This document shows, piece after piece, positions 35,240 through 47,073 of a DNA stretch of 64,000 bases; the stretch's first letter is position 1; every line of letters begins with the position of its first letter. Source of the stretch: Sepiola atlantica (taxonomy: Eukaryota > Mollusca > Cephalopoda > Sepiida > Sepiolidae); NCBI GenBank assembly GCA_963556195.1, contig OY744537.1, positions 18,327,774-18,391,773 of the forward strand. The letters are read 5' to 3'. Below the pieces are notes generated by a model. That model had not been told where the DNA came from and searched no databases. It was given only the letters and a program-made list of their open reading frames with translations. Both the position numbers and the translations under genes were made by a program.

Positions 35240-36912
35240 TATTCTGTAAATATATGTACATATTCAAAACACACATATACATAAATACACACTCAAATAT
35301 ACACAGTGTGTGTGTCACTCTCTCACATGTATAATTTGCACAGATGGAGTTTCTATAACTGAGATTTGGAAGAGAAAAAAAAAAACTCTTGAAATTAAAG
35401 AAGCCATAAAACAAGAGCTTCACACCGAATACAAAAAGCCAGAAACACTTGGTTAAACAAAATTCTTTACCCATTTAATGACAGCAATCACACATCGAAT
35501 ACTCTCCATTTTTTTTTTTTTTTTTTTTTGCTAAGAAAGATAAGGTGACAACAGACAAATGCAACACATTCTAGTATTTATGTGCATGCAGGTTTCATTA
35601 ATGAATCATACAGGAAAGTTGCAAAAACTACCAGGGCGTTTTATTTACAGTCTTCTTTTTCTTATTATTAGATATATTCATACATTGCAGTTTATTGACA
35701 TTTTTATTGAAATAAAGTTTTAAAACGGACACAAATTTATCCCTTTTCTTTTTCAATCATTTGATGACTACGAGTAGGAGGCTTGAAATTGGCTTCGTTG
35801 AAGGAGCCAGAACTTTTAAAGTCAACACATCAGCAGTTGCTGCTGCTTCATTTTAATAAAAAGCAAAAAACACAAACAAACAGAAATAGACACTTAAATG
35901 AGGGAACCTTAGATAAAAGATTGGAGAAAGAAAGGGGAGAGAACTAACTGTCGTTTAGAAACTATCTTAAAGGAATCAGATTTTTCTATTTTGCTAAAAT
36001 TCACCTCTCTCTTTTTAATCGATTATTTAAACTAATTTGATGAGAAAAGATAGGAAAAACTTGGATAAGGTTTGGTTGTTTTGTTTTACAGTAATATCAA
36101 CCCTTTTCGGGTTATTTTATGCCAAATCAAGTCATTTTGGTAAAAGATTTTATGCTTCAAGTTCTTTATGTCTTCAAATATTTATACATTTTGTTTAGTT
36201 TGGTTGTTTTGTAGAGGAAAATTCTTGTTTGGTTTGGTTGTTTTGTAGAGGATTATTATTGTTTTTGTTTTTGGCTTTGTAGAACATGATTGAGTTTTGC
36301 AATGGGAAAAGAAAAAACAATAACGTCAATGTTTAGTCCATTTTAGGCCAGGAAACTTGGATAAGGAGAGACAAAAAACTATAAAGATTGCTGCTTTTGA
36401 AGAAGATTTAACTGAAGTATTTTCTAATCAATGTTCTATTTGTTAAAAATTTGCAAATTGAATGAAACATAAGATGGTGTGTTCATGAAGGAAACGATTT
36501 AAAGAATATGAGGACAGAATTTATATGCCCCAAAACGTCAAACTCCAATAATAGTCACAGAGAGCTCAACCTCCCCACCTATCTTCATGGATGGTCAAAG
36601 CTGCCAACACACATTTGTTGTTCTGACTAGTTTCCTAATGCATCAGTTCTATCATAATTTTCTAATACCTACACGTTTCTCCTATATGGTGTGATAATTA
36701 CTTATGCAAAAAATCAGTCGCCCGTTTCTTAACTCACAGATATCAAATTTTGATTTTGCCTCAAACATTCAATATTAACACCGGCCGAGGGCATTAATTA
36801 TCTTAAAATATGAATCTAATTTAAAATAATTAAAAGCTATTGCAACATTCATTGTAAAGTTAGTAAAAGGAAATGTTTAAACTATAACCCTTTTCTTTCT
36901 ATGCAGTCAATA

Positions 36913-36916
<4 letters not shown>
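35240..36916. other. Non-coding stretch, duplicate of 8460-10120
   Basis: No gene recognised. Includes the dispersed segment at 36075-36330. Confidence 0.6.
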
Positions 36917-36943
<27 letters not shown>

Positions 36944-36947
<4 letters not shown>

Positions 36948-37244
36948 AAAAAGAAGTGTGGTAAATAAAATACCATCAAAGCTGGTAATAGATGCGATAT
37001 TTATTTTATTTAAAAGAAAAGACAAAATCGAAACCGATTTTTCTTTCTTTTTTTTTTTTCCTATAAACTGTCATTATTTTTTTTTACAGTAAACTGTAAA
37101 AAAAAAAAAAAATGACAGTTTATAGGAAAAAATAAAAAAATAAAGAAAAATCGGTTTCGATTTTGTCTTTTCTTTTAAATAAAATAAATATCGCATCTAT
37201 TACCAGCTTTGATGGTATTTTATTTACCACACTTCTTTTTTACT
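36944..37244. mobile_element. Foldback (hairpin) element, duplicate of 10154-10473
   Basis: The same long inverted arms around a shorter A tract. Confidence 0.85.
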
Positions 37245-37288
37245 AAATTTCATTCAGATGCTTAAAAAAAAGTATGAACCTTTCAAAA

Positions 37289-37326
<38 letters not shown>

Positions 37327-37332
<6 letters not shown>

Positions 37333-37868
37333 AAAAAGAAAAAAAACAAAATTATTTATACATTCATCAACGTTCCGTCTTTATTTAAAGACTTCTCCAG
37401 GATGATTGATTTGAAGAAATAACATACAAGAACAACATTTGAAAATATTTGGCGAGTTTGTGACGCGAAAAGAATGTTTTTGTTCTTTTTACGAACGAAC
37501 CATATCCGTTAGAATTCAAAATGCGTGATGTGTTAATGAAATGAGTATTTTTTGCTGTTTGTTTTTTATTATTATTATTATTTTGTTATCGATATTATGT
37601 ATAAAGTTTTGTTGGGAATGTGATTTAAAATAGCTAAGCTGGATCTAAATTCAAGTCCTGTTCGGTAAGTATAAGTTTGCTGAAATCTTTGAATTCTAAC
37701 GGCTATGATTTGTTCGAAAAAAGAACAAAAACATTCTTTTTACGTCACAAACATTTCCCAAATATTGTACTTGTATGTTATTTCTTCAAATCAATCACCC
37801 GAGAAAGTCATGAAATAATGACAAAACGTTGATGAATACATAAATAATTTTGGTTTTTCATTTTTCAT
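37327..37868. mobile_element. Foldback with hammerhead-like arms, duplicate of 10551-11092
   Basis: Cores at 37369-37401 (minus) and 37798-37831 (plus), bordered by (TA)n at 37292-37326 and 37901-37931. Confidence 0.6.
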
Positions 37869-37896
37869 CACGTTGGAATATTATTTCCATAATTTT

Positions 37897-37934
<38 letters not shown>

Positions 37935-37935
37935 T

Positions 37936-38816
37936 CAGTATTCCCTCGGTATTCGCGGGTGTTACGTTCTTTACCTCCCCGTGAATATTGGATGCAGTTT
38001 TAAAACGTCTATGTGTGAGATTATATACGGTACTAAATGCTTCCCAAACACTTTCTAAAAACACTCTTACTCATTAATACAGTAATAATGTAGTAATATT
38101 GCATGCAGTTATGTATTTCACTAATGTAGTAATGATAATGTAAACACATTTGAATTTTGTACTGCAACAATATTTTAATCAAAAAGAAATGTAAGTACAG
38201 GATGACAGTAACACCGCAAAGCATAGTTACCCATATTGTATTACTGTACCGTAAAGTCATTTTCTATGCGTACAACATATGTATTAGAATTGACAGAAAG
38301 TGGAACAAATTTAAAGGCAAACTTAGACAGATAAATACAGTACTCACAGTTCAGGTAATAATAATACAGTACAATTCAGTAATAATATGCAATTAAAAAC
38401 ATTAATACACGGTCACAAAAAATATGCACTGTACATACAGTGTACGCATTTATAAAAAAAATATGTACTGTATTGCAATAATAATTGAAAACGAATTTAA
38501 TATTGTTTGTGCACTTACCAATAATGAATGATAATAAAATGATGATGAAATTTGCTGTGCCATACGATGTTGATGATAACACTAATGTACAGTATGGCAC
38601 AGCTTAGCTGCTGCTTTACAGCACTTTAGGTAATTACTCGAGTGGCTGTTCCAAACTGTTCTGTTTACGTTTCACTACTAGGCAAAGGAAGCAACTCCGG
38701 TTCAACTAATCCAAGGGGGATAAATCGTCTTGCGACTTGATATGCTCGTGACAGAGCCTACCCCGCGAATATGCGGGGCTGCAAATGGAGAACCGCGAAT
38801 AGGTGAGGATATACTG
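37936..38816. mobile_element. Tigger/pogo-like non-autonomous transposon, copy 2
   Basis: Begins CAGTATTCCCTCGGTATTCG and ends AATAGGTGAGGATATACTG. Both ends show the CGCGAATA-type palindromic repeats. No transposase. Confidence 0.8.
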
Positions 38817-39078
38817 TATATATTTTTTCTATTGATTGACACCACAGCTTTAAATTCTAATATGGAAAAATTATAAAATTATTTTTATCGTGGTACTTGT
38901 ATGTGTGTGTGTGTTTGTTGGGTGATTTACACTTGTAAAATAGCACCAAAATACCCCCCCCCCCAAAAAAAAACAATCCCAGGAAATAAATCACAATGCA
39001 TAGATTTTAGTATAATTTTAGTCAGATATATTTTTTTAAAAGTTCTTTTAAAATAAGATCACATCAAAAAATGTTATA

Positions 39079-39979
39079 CAGCATTCCCTCGCTATTTGCG
39101 GGGTTTACGTTCTTTATTTTCCTGCGAATAGCGAAAAACCACGAATATTGGATGCAGTTTTAAAACGTCTATGTATGAGATTATATACGGTACTAAATGC
39201 TTCCCAAACACTTTCTAAAGACACTCTTACTCATTAATACAGTAATAATGTAGTAATATTGCATGCAGTTATGTATTTCACTAATGTAGTAACGATAATG
39301 TAAACACATTTGAATTTTGTGCTGCAACAATATTTTAATCAAAAAGAAATGTAAGTACAGGATGACAGTAACACCGCAAAGCATAGTTACCCATACTGTA
39401 TTACTGTAAAGTCATTTTCTATGCGTACAACATATGTGTTAGAATTGACAGAAAGTGGAACAAATTTAAAGGCAAACTTAGACAGATAAATACAGTACTC
39501 ACAGTTCAGGTAATAATAATACAGTACAATTCAGTAATAATATGCAATTAAAAACATTAATACACGGTCACAAAAAATATGCACTGTACATACAGTGTAT
39601 GCATTTATAAAAAAAATATGTACTGTATTGCAATAATAATTGAAAACAAATTTAATATTGTTTGTGTACTCACCAATAATGAATGAGAATAAAATGATGA
39701 TGAAATTTGCTGTGTCATACGATGATGATGATGATGATAACACTAATTTACAGTATGGCACAGCTTAGCTGCTGCTTTACAGCACTTTAGGTAATTACTC
39801 GAGTGGCTGTTCCAAACTGCTCTCTGTTTACGTTTCACTACTAGGCAAGGGAAGCAACCCTGGTTTAACTAATCCAAGGGGGATAAATCGTCTCGCGACT
39901 TGATACGCTCGTGACAGAGCCTAACCCGTGAATATGCGGGGCCGCGAATGGGGAACCGCAAATAGGTGAGGGTATACTG
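39079..39979. mobile_element. Tigger/pogo-like non-autonomous transposon, copy 3
   Basis: Begins CAGCATTCCCTCGCTATTTG, ends GGTGAGGGTATACTG, and is flanked by TA on both sides (39077-39078; 39980-39981). This is the target duplication expected of Tc1/mariner-pogo elements. Lies 262 bases after copy 2 in the same orientation. Confidence 0.85.
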
Positions 39980-40085
39980 TATATATATATATATATATAC
40001 TTATATACATAAATAAATCATTTATATATGAAACGAAACCATATTTGTATTATTTTGATGATACGGACTACTATGTTCATCTTGA

Positions 40086-40260
40086 ATGCTATTCTCCCAA
40101 CATTTTGTCCGATGTAACCCTCAACCTTCTTCAGGTGCATCTTTTAAAACTCTGAAATCTATACAGAATTTAAAAAAAGATGTATCTGAAGAAGGTCGGA
40201 GGTTATATCGGCTGAAAGATTTTGAGAATAACATCCAAGATGAGAATAGTAGTCCGAATA
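40086..40260. mobile_element. Short foldback with two hammerhead-like cores
   Basis: Cores point outward at 40100-40136 (minus) and 40185-40224 (plus: CTGAAGAAGGTCGG, loop, ATCGGCTGAAAG). The plus stem GGTCG/CGGCT keeps pairing by a G-U change. The arms are separated by only about 45 bases. Confidence 0.6.
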
Positions 40261-40361
40261 ATCAAGAGTATCAAAAACATGAAATCATATTTAATGAAAG
40301 TATCAAGATCTTAAGATGATTAAACGTTTTCAAATAATCTGTATTATTCCAATGATTTCAG

Positions 40362-40600
40362 ACGGTTTCCAAATGAATCTAGCCAAGTTTAGTTTCCATG
40401 ACAACAGATATTTCGTAAGCATCTTCCTTTATGAGTTTGATAATGCCCGAACAAGTCCGAAATGTCACGCCATTAAAGAACTGAAGATGTTTTTATTCTT
40501 ACCTCACCACGACATTGAGTTTCACGAGTCAACAATTGTAGTGGACAGACCACGAGTAATTTATCTGTCCAACTTGGAGATTGCTGTTGACCCATCATAA
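40362..40600 (+). CDS. Possible terminal coding exon, unidentified protein
   Basis: After a pyrimidine-rich stretch ending ATGATTTCAG (acceptor-like, 40352-40361), a frame runs to TAA at 40598-40600: GFQMNLAKFSFHDNRYFVSI, FLYEFDNARTSPKCHAIKEL, KMFLFLPHHDIEFH, VDRPRVIYLSNLEIAVDPS. Composition and codon use look coding and GC is higher than the surroundings. There is no microsatellite or repeat signature inside. I do not recognise the family, and no partner exon is identified in the window. It could also be transposon-derived. Confidence 0.35.
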
Positions 40601-40732
40601 TTTAATGTCTAGACTTTTTGCTCCGATTCTGAACGCTAATCTAGTTGTGCAATCAACTTTCTATCATATTTACATAGTATTAACTAATCTGGGTTTGGAA
40701 ATCATATATAGATATAGATATGGATATGCGTG

Positions 40733-40930
40733 TGGAAGTGGCGTGGTGTAGTGCTTAAAAGCATAGATTGTGGGATCGGCATGGCAGGTTTGATCTCTGT
40801 CTGGGGCACGACATCACTTTCACTAATACCCTTGGTAAAAGTATGAATCCATATATCCTCCTTCCAGCTATGGATTAAATAATATGGCAGACTAGACTCA
40901 AGCTTTCGTTATGCAATTAGTCGAGATGGG
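40733..40930 (+). repeat. tRNA-like SINE
   Basis: The head GTGGCGTGGTGTAGTGCTTA (A-box) and GCAGGTTTGATCTCTGTC (B-box) have tRNA spacing. The body AAGTATGAATCC...CCAGCTATGG is shared with fragments at 47020-47055 and 56955-56985. Confidence 0.65.
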
Positions 40931-41126
40931 AAACTCCAAAATAACAGTTTTTCTCTGTTTATCCTGGTATAGTGTCCAGCGCTGGATCAAATAGTAAAGT
41001 AGATGAGACGCAAGGCTTAGTTGTGTAACTAGACTTGGAGAAGGAAAAGTTTGAAACAACACCAATCTCTCTCTCCTTACCCTAGCATTATTTTCAATCG
41101 TCTTGGACTTCTCTTTGCCACTGAAC

Positions 41127-41608
41127 CATGGCCATCCCTACTACAGGCCAGGCAATCGTGCAACTGGGGTCTTTTACTGGGGGCTATGTGAACTTTCTTA
41201 AATATTCGATATAGAAGTTGCAAACTATATCATCAACTGGTGCGGATCCTTTTTCTCTTTTTAACTACAATATACAAGTAATGATCTTTTGACATAAGTA
41301 CAAAATCTCTAAAAAAAAAATCCAACATTGAAATAAAAATTCTTCATTGAAATATGCATTTGCCTTTGTTTATTCAAAATTACCTGTCTCTTAATTTATA
41401 GGAATTTGTCAATTGTCAAATTTATCAATTAGCTCATTGTGGTTCTTATTATTTGGTATGTAAAACACATAAAAACATCAAACTAATCTCACAGAGGAAT
41501 TTTACCTTTGTTTGCAACTTCTATATCGAATATTTAAGAAAATTCACATGGCCCCCAGTAAAAGACCCCAGTTGCACGATTGCCTGGCGTGTAGTAGGGA
41601 TGGCCATG
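41127..41608. mobile_element. hAT-type MITE, second copy
   Basis: 482 bases, about 98% like 955-1434 by eye, with its own 8-base target duplication CACTGAAC (41119-41126 and 41609-41616). Full-length with both ~100-base inverted repeats. High similarity and intact duplications indicate recent transposition. Confidence 0.92.
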
Positions 41609-41756
41609 CACTGAACACAAACAATGCCAGCTTATGAGATGTGCAGTTGGAGATTGTACAACCCATGCTCTACTATAGACCTCCTGTACAGACACTTCCA
41701 CGAGGATATCCATTGTCTCTTGAGACTGAATATATATATATATATATATATATATA

Positions 41757-42165
41757 GAGTGGGCTAAAAGTAGGGTTACAGTTATTTCATTATCTGCTTC
41801 ACCTTCACGTTTTAAATATAGAAAACAATACAGAACCCTTATTCTATATTTCTTTATTGTGTCTTCTAAAGTTAACATTTTTATACATTTGTTTCTTATT
41901 TATAGGAATTTTGAACTGTGAACAATGGCAAACAATTACAATACAGAGCAAAGAAAGTCGATACTAAAGCAACGTTGGAAGTTGGAAAATGTCGATCATG
42001 TGTGCACAGCTTGGCAAAAAGCCTATCATACTTTTCCACACAACATAATTTATCACATAATGGATAGATTAGAAACTGTACGTTCAGTGTGTAATACTCT
42101 AATAATGCTTTCTAATAAAGTTAAAATGTTTTAGTGTTAACTATAACTCTACTTTTTCAAACAAA
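41757..42165 (+). mobile_element. Deleted mariner element keeping the transposase N-terminus
   Basis: The left end GAGTGGGCTAAAAGTAGGG resembles the CAGGGTGGGC-type terminus of the MITEs above. The right end (about 42135-42163) is a degenerate inverse. Between them a 69-codon frame at 41925-42131 reads MANNYNTEQRKSILKQRWKL, then AWQKAYHTFPHNIIYHIMDR and LETVRSVCNT. This is the helix-turn-helix start of a mariner-like transposase, about one fifth of the usual length. The catalytic domain is deleted, so it cannot transpose by itself. Confidence 0.65.
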
Positions 42166-42279
42166 AATTTCAGTTGTATTCTTGATTTTAGACCGCTTTC
42201 GCATTGCATCTGACACATTGATGTTTCCGCCTAGCCAGTGAATTACAGAATGTTTTAATCTATGTTTTCTACATGAAAA

Positions 42280-42500
42280 AAAAAATCCAATCGATTTCAT
42301 ATTCTATCCAACCCAATAATTCTTTCGGTAATAGGCATTTAAAGAGATTCACCATTCATTTTCATTGGATAATTAACAGAAATAAGATCACTCCATTTGT
42401 TAAAATTGATACATGAAAATGGCGTCCATATCTTAATGCTAGGTAAGTAAAAATGATTCATTTATTCGTATTATACATTTACATTCTGGCTAGATTAAAA
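42280..42500 (+). repeat. Diverged relative of 5870-6070
   Basis: Shares AGGTAAGTAAAAATGATTC-like and ATCCAACC...CATTGG segments in the same order, with many changes. Confidence 0.55.
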
Positions 42501-42754
42501 TTCGAACCATTTCCCTACACTAGAGGGCTACTCGTTGTTGCCAGGGAAGTGATGTATGGGCAAATAAATAGAAGCGTTTTCAAAGATACTGTCCACTTTG
42601 TTGTTTAAGATGATAATGCATGTGCTCTGGCAAAGGAGTTGAACAAGACAAGACACCAGCAAATTCCAGTTGTCTTTATAAATCTGACAACAAACAAAAA
42701 TGATTTTATATTTTCTTACAAAAATTTTTTTTTCCTTTTAACTTTGTCAAAAAC

Positions 42755-42932
42755 AAACCAGTTACACATTTAATAGTCATATTAGATTTCTTTTAAGCTA
42801 AAGAAAATAATAAAAACTTTATTATTTTAAATATTTGACAAGTAATTTACCGCATCGGATAATGTTTTATTTTTCATTTTGGGGGTAATGGTATTCATTG
42901 ACACAAACTTCTGATTTAAGTAATGCTTTGCC

Positions 42933-43026
<94 letters not shown>

Positions 43027-43300
43027 GAGGAGAGATTGGCCATGCTATGTGTCAAGTTCTTTTTTCAAAAACAAACCTGTTACACATTTAATGTATCAGT
43101 TTTATTTTTAGTTACAGAAATTATAGGCAATTTTCTTTTCTTTAACTTTTGACTATTACTTTTATAAATCGGATAATGTTTTGGATTTTCTGTTTTTTTT
43201 TTTTTCGTATTATTGGCACAGACTTCTGGTTAAATCAATGCTTTGCCTAAAGAGAAGGATGAAGAGAGAAATGTAGCCATGCTACATATGACATACTGCT
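42755..43300. repeat. Diverged tandem repeat, ~317-base period, with (TA)n-(GA)n inside
   Basis: AAACAAACC(A/T)GTTACACATT occurs near 42753 and 43070. ATCGGATAATGTTTT occurs near 42855 and 43167. The first unit is interrupted by (TA)n (42938-42981) and (GA)n (42982-43024). Confidence 0.7.
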
Positions 43301-43749
43301 TGGAGGGAGGGAGGGGGAGGGAGACAAGGGGGCAATATTGGCTTTTACGCATGTACTAAAACGCATGTATTAAACGAAATGGTTTATTTATCTATGGGGC
43401 TTGGAACAGAGAAAATTCACAAAGAGAGAAATGAGATATTTACAGGATATTAACCTGTGCCCACAAAGAGGGACCACCTTTAGCTGGCATCAGTTTTATC
43501 ACTTGACAATGAACCAATGGTGAATCGGAAATAGAATTTGTACCGATAACTACAATCTCTTGCTTTGTGGACAATATATGTTTGTTTATATATTAATGTG
43601 TGTCGGTAGCGATGATGCAATGAACAAAAGGAATATATTTCTCCCTGTGTATTTTCTATGTTCCCAACATCGTTGATTAAATTAAACATTTCATTTAATG
43701 ATGGTACTAACACCAAAAAGAAGTGTTATACATAAAATGAAAATCAACT

Positions 43750-43756
<7 letters not shown>

Positions 43757-43828
<72 letters not shown>
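43757..43828. repeat. (TA)n microsatellite
   Basis: About 70 bases of TA with GTA interruptions. Confidence 0.95.
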
Positions 43829-43831
<3 letters not shown>

Positions 43832-44390
43832 TATAAATTTTTATTTATACAAACATTATCCATGTTTGTGTTTAATAATCCACTTTGTATAGTGCTCGAC
43901 AGTAATGGAGCTATATATCGTATATGTATTGGTTTCTGTAAATGTAAATCCGTAGAAACTCAAGTGTTTATAAAAAGTGCTCAATACCAAGTAGAGCTGT
44001 TTATAAGTATAAATTTTTATTTATACAAACATTATCCATGTTTGTGTTTAATAATCCACTTTGTATAGTGCTCGACAGTAATGGAGCTATATATCGTATA
44101 TGTATTGGTTTCTGTAAATGTAAATCCGTAGAAACTCAAGTGTTTATAAAAAGTGCTCAATACCAAGTAGAGCTGTTTATAAGTATAAAGCTCCATTATA
44201 TATATATATATAGCTCCATTACTGTGGAGCACTATACAAAGTGGATTATTAAACACAAACATGGATAATGTTTGTATAAATAAAAATTTATACTTATAAA
44301 CAGCTCTACTTGGTATTGAGCACTTTTTATAAACACTTGAGTTTCTACGGATTTACATTTACAGAAACCAATACATATACGATATATATA
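43829..44390. repeat. Tandem plus inverted array of a ~176-base unit
   Basis: Unit 1 is 43829-44004 and unit 2 is 44005-44180, nearly identical and in direct orientation. Unit 3 (44209-44390) is their reverse complement after a short TA spacer. Units contain CCACTTTGTATAGTGCTCGA and AAAGTGCTCAATACCAAGTA. Partial diverged units in unit-3 orientation are at 44515-44600 and 44830-44945. Confidence 0.85.
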
Positions 44391-44432
44391 TATATATATA
44401 TATATAAATATAAAATTAATTTCCTCTTTTTG

Positions 44433-44805
44433 GTCTTAAGAACTTGACTCTATGGAAGAGGACAACTGAAATATGTATGCACATATGTAACCAATAATAT
44501 TTCTATAAATAAAAAATTATACTAAAAAATAGCTGTACTTGGTATTGAGCACTTTTTATAAATACTGGGGTTTCAATGGATTAACATCTATAGAAAAATA
44601 TAAAATACATGTACTATATATATATATTTATATATATATATATATATGTATACATTTTTATTTATACAAACATTATTAGTTACATATGTGCATACATGTT
44701 TCAGTTGTACTCTCTGATAGAGTCAACTTCTTCAGACCAAAAAGAGAAATTCATTTCCTCTTTTTGGTCTGAAGAACTTGACTCTATGGAAGAGGACAAC
44801 TGAAA
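44433..44805. mobile_element. Foldback segments with hammerhead-like layout
   Basis: Three related motifs: plus 44433-44471, minus 44698-44737 and plus 44768-44804. They share GAAGAA-TTGACTCTAT and CAACTGAAA, with GTATGCACATATGTAACC flanks. The last two form a hairpin around GAGAAATTCATTTCCTC. Confidence 0.5.
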
Positions 44806-44944
44806 TATGTATGCACATATGTAACCAATAATGTTTCTATAAATAAAAATCTATGCTAAAAAACAGCTGTACTTGTTATTGAGCACTTTTTATAAATACT
44901 GGGGTTTCAATGGATTAACATCTATAGAAACAAATAAAATACAT

Positions 44945-44976
<32 letters not shown>

Positions 44977-45044
44977 ACTGTCCACATAGACGACCCGTGA
45001 TCCAAAGTCTTACAGCTTGTCTATGGTCTCTTTTTATACTAATG

Positions 45045-45520
45045 AGTCAACCCAAGGCCACTCGAGAATAAGGGTTCATGAGATTGTCATTTGGCGATGA
45101 ACAACACCATGAGAAGCTTGGAAACGATGGGTTAGTCAGAATTTGATTATGTAAGTGGGCACCTAGACAAGAATTTGTTAACACTGGACTTAAAAAATGA
45201 CTATGTTGCATTCAGCTGGGAAGCAGCCCTGTGGTATTGTATTTAACAGATGGAAAGTTCTTGGAAAGAAACTTTGCTCATGGAAGTTCCATTTAGTTTC
45301 AGGTACACAGAAGAAAAAAGGAAAATTCATTACAGTGGTTGAAGCTAGACGAGTTTTTGTTGTGAATGTTTTACAGGTGGGAACCCGAAATTGGAGCTTA
45401 GTCGCGCACCCACCAAATAACATCACATGCAACATGCATCCAACAGAATTTGATAGGATTCTTAATATGTAACATAGTGTAGGGAGTTCTCTGATCACTA
45501 ACAGATGAGAAAACAACCAA
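45045..45520 (-). pseudogene. LINE 3' end fragment (subfamily B)
   Basis: The minus frame encodes GGCATKLQFRVPTCKTFTTK, TRLASTTVMNFPFFFCVPET, EQSFFPRTFHLLNTIPQGCF. This is the RT C-terminal pattern of this family, followed by its 3' UTR to CCCTTATTCTCGAGTGGC at 45077-45060. Stops and a shift present. Confidence 0.75.
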
Positions 45521-45684
45521 GTCTCTCGGCGACACGTTTGCAGTTGCTCAATGGATAGTGATGTCTAGTTGTGAGGGTGGTCGTAGTGGTGATGTGGCAG
45601 CCAAAATGTATGTGTCTTCGTCTCTCCTGGTAGCTGCAATAATGTAACAAAATAAAAGAAAAACGCCAGCAACATCGTTGCTAA

Positions 45685-45785
45685 AAATGACGTCATGCAT
45701 TTTGATGTATTATTCTTTAACACATTACGTGGTCTCTGTTTTAATTGGATAACATCATTCTTTGGATGACGTCCAGAATTTTAGA
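45685..45785. repeat. CRE-motif repeat related to 16560-16960
   Basis: Contains TGACGTCATGCATTTTGATG, GATAACATCATTCTTTGGATG and ACGTCCAG, the same layout as the 16.7 kb cluster. Confidence 0.55.
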
Positions 45786-45797
45786 TATAGATTGTTG

Positions 45798-45841
<44 letters not shown>

Positions 45842-46079
45842 ATTACAGAAAGTCAGAACAACATCGGTACCGTCGGTTTCAAATCCAAACAAAGGCGATC
45901 TATAGTTGGTCTCCTATGCCGGACTCTCTTCAGCCTCTGTTTATGTCTGTCTCCTCTCTGGGAGGTACCGATGTTGTTCTGACCTTCTGTAATACATATA
46001 TGAATAAATAATACACTCTTATTTTGAATTTTACTTAATAATCCAGCAACTTGCTGGGGTTCTCTCCTACTAACCTTAC

Positions 46080-46082
<3 letters not shown>

Positions 46083-46149
<67 letters not shown>
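46083..46149. repeat. (TA)n microsatellite
   Basis: About 67 bases of TA, then a short (CA)n. Another (TA)n is at 45800-45837. Confidence 0.95.
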
Positions 46150-46161
<12 letters not shown>

Positions 46162-46329
46162 CACATGCGCACAAATCTTTCTTTATATTTTTCAATAGAG
46201 CATGTCTGACAATGTATAAAATAAGCATTTTTTTTATATTAAAATGCAACTCAATTTATTTTTACAGGTAACATTTGTTTTAAATATGATAGCTGATACA
46301 TGCAAAGATATTGTAAACATGTCAGTCGA

Positions 46330-46780
46330 CATGTTAGTAATAAATGTTACTAGTCTTTCTCTACTCTATCCTTATTTTCATGGCAGGTGCACAACTAAGC
46401 TTCAATCTATAGCCCCCCCCCTCTCCCTGTAAAACATTCACAACAAAAACTTGTCGAGTTACAACCACTATCAGTCAATTCCCTTTTTCGCTCTTTATAC
46501 CTAGAACTAAGCGGAACTCCCATGAGCAATTTTTTTTTTTATTATTAGAACTATGCGTTGTCTGTACCATAGGGCTGCTTCCCGGCTGACTATAACATAA
46601 CCATTTTCAAGTCCAAATGTAAACAAATTCTTGTTGATCCGTCCTCTTAAATAATTAAATTCTGACCAGTTACAACCATTGTTACTAATCCCTCAGTGTT
46701 TCACCGTCTATCTGTCAAACTCGGTAACCCTTATCCTCGAGCGGCCTTTGGGCCTTGATAAACAGTGACTCGTTTGTAAA
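46330..46780 (+). pseudogene. LINE 3' end fragment (subfamily B)
   Basis: The frame shows NVTSLSLLYPYFHGRCTTKL, QSIAPPLS, then degenerate sequence and the 3' UTR with CTTATCCTCGAGCGGCCTT. Truncated and disrupted. Confidence 0.7.
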
Positions 46781-46862
46781 AAAAAACCCCAAAAAACAAA
46801 CAATCAAATCTTGTATTATTTGGATGATTTAGACTACTAGGCTCATCATGATTGTCATTTTC

Positions 46863-46900
46863 ACAACGTTTCGTCCGGTGTAACCTCTGACCGTTTCCAG
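46863..46900 (-). ncRNA. Hammerhead-like motif
   Basis: Minus strand CTGGAAACGGTCAGAGGTTA, then CACCGGACGAAACGTTGTGA. The CTGANGA part is altered and GAAACG is kept. Confidence 0.4.
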
Positions 46901-47073
46901 GTGCATCTTGAACTTTGAAACCTTATAGTCGAATTTGAAATCTTTATGTCGAATTCTGGAACCTGTACGAAATTTCTAACTGATCTATTAAGTTTACTTA
47001 TTCACTAATACAATTGGGAAAGGTATGAACTCTCGACTCTCCTCCAGCTATGGGTAACATAGCTGTTGTGGTA

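Larger units (their letters stand above)
27201..38816 (+). repeat. Second copy of the ~12 kb direct duplication
   Basis: Same orientation as 1-12393. It lacks the hAT MITE (empty site at 28162-28169), the first copy's mariner MITE (empty site near 33406) and the 11163-11494 foldback. It carries its own mariner MITE at 33878-34261. It could be a segmental duplication or the other haplotype placed in series during assembly. The sequence alone does not decide between these. Confidence 0.95.
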
